A stretch of 28,127 nucleotides of DNA from Isohypsibius dastychi (Eukaryota > Tardigrada > Eutardigrada > Parachela > Isohypsibiidae), in assembly GCA_034696485.1 (NCBI GenBank), contig JAQIWT010000213.1, positions 1 to 28,127 on the forward strand. Reading direction: 5' to 3'. This document shows, piece after piece, positions 28,126 through 28,127 of this stretch. Numbering within the stretch: the stretch's first letter is position 1; every line of letters begins with the position of its first letter. The notes under the pieces were generated by a model that made no database searches, was not told the DNA's origin, and saw nothing but the letters and a program-made list of their open reading frames with translations. The position numbers and the translations under genes are program-made.

Positions 28126-28127
28126 TG

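Overview
The window reads as nuclear DNA of a metazoan, most likely a nematode outside the Caenorhabditis group. The two recognisable housekeeping genes are split by many short introns, mostly 49 to 75 nt. Their 3' splice sites are varied (cag, tag, aag) rather than the strict TTTTCAG of rhabditid worms. One of them encodes cofactor-independent phosphoglycerate mutase, the form of this enzyme used by nematodes. The assignment is an inference from gene content and intron style; there is no rRNA or mitochondrial marker here.

Layout. Positions 39-960 hold the 3' end of a minus-strand gene of unknown function. Positions 1115-1860 are repeat-rich, with a hAT-like MITE carrying a perfect 8-bp target duplication, a TA-flanked inverted repeat and the first copy of a 19-bp repeat family. 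Positions 2000-5000 are AT-rich, with a duplicated promoter-like block, a weak two-exon gene and diverged tandem repeats. Positions 5740-6640 are again repeats: a foldback, a tRNA-like SINE head, a 78-bp duplication, a 30-bp triplicate and the second 19-bp array. A 327-codon minus-strand gene lies at 7062-8045. From 8400 to 10700 only weak or fragmentary coding signals and repeats are seen. A plus-strand multipass membrane protein with a C-terminal RING-H2 finger, resembling the TRC8/RNF139-RNF145 E3 ligases, occupies about 10750-13646. Positions 13650-15360 are non-coding and carry the third 19-bp array and an adjoining array of ETS-like motifs with the same period.

The right half is compact. 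Two minus-strand genes lie in tandem: a 264-aa orphan at 20020-18461, then a 716-aa largely disordered protein at 18144-15366. They diverge from two plus-strand genes in tandem: phosphoglycerate mutase at 20510-22712 (12 exons, 525 aa), then an AIFM3-like Rieske-flavoprotein at 22991-27451 (18 exons, 585 aa). Both reconstructions keep frame across every intron, and two of the introns are GC-AG. The second AIFM3 intron contains an intact antisense 94-codon ORF with a clear signal peptide. Exons of a further, unidentified gene run toward the right edge, which ends in a 19-nt G run.

Functionally, only phosphoglycerate mutase (glycolysis/gluconeogenesis) and the AIFM3-like oxidoreductase can be placed in known processes with confidence. 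The two tandem pairs, each with a gap of about 280-290 nt, suggest operon-like organisation, but trans-splicing is not shown by the sequence alone.
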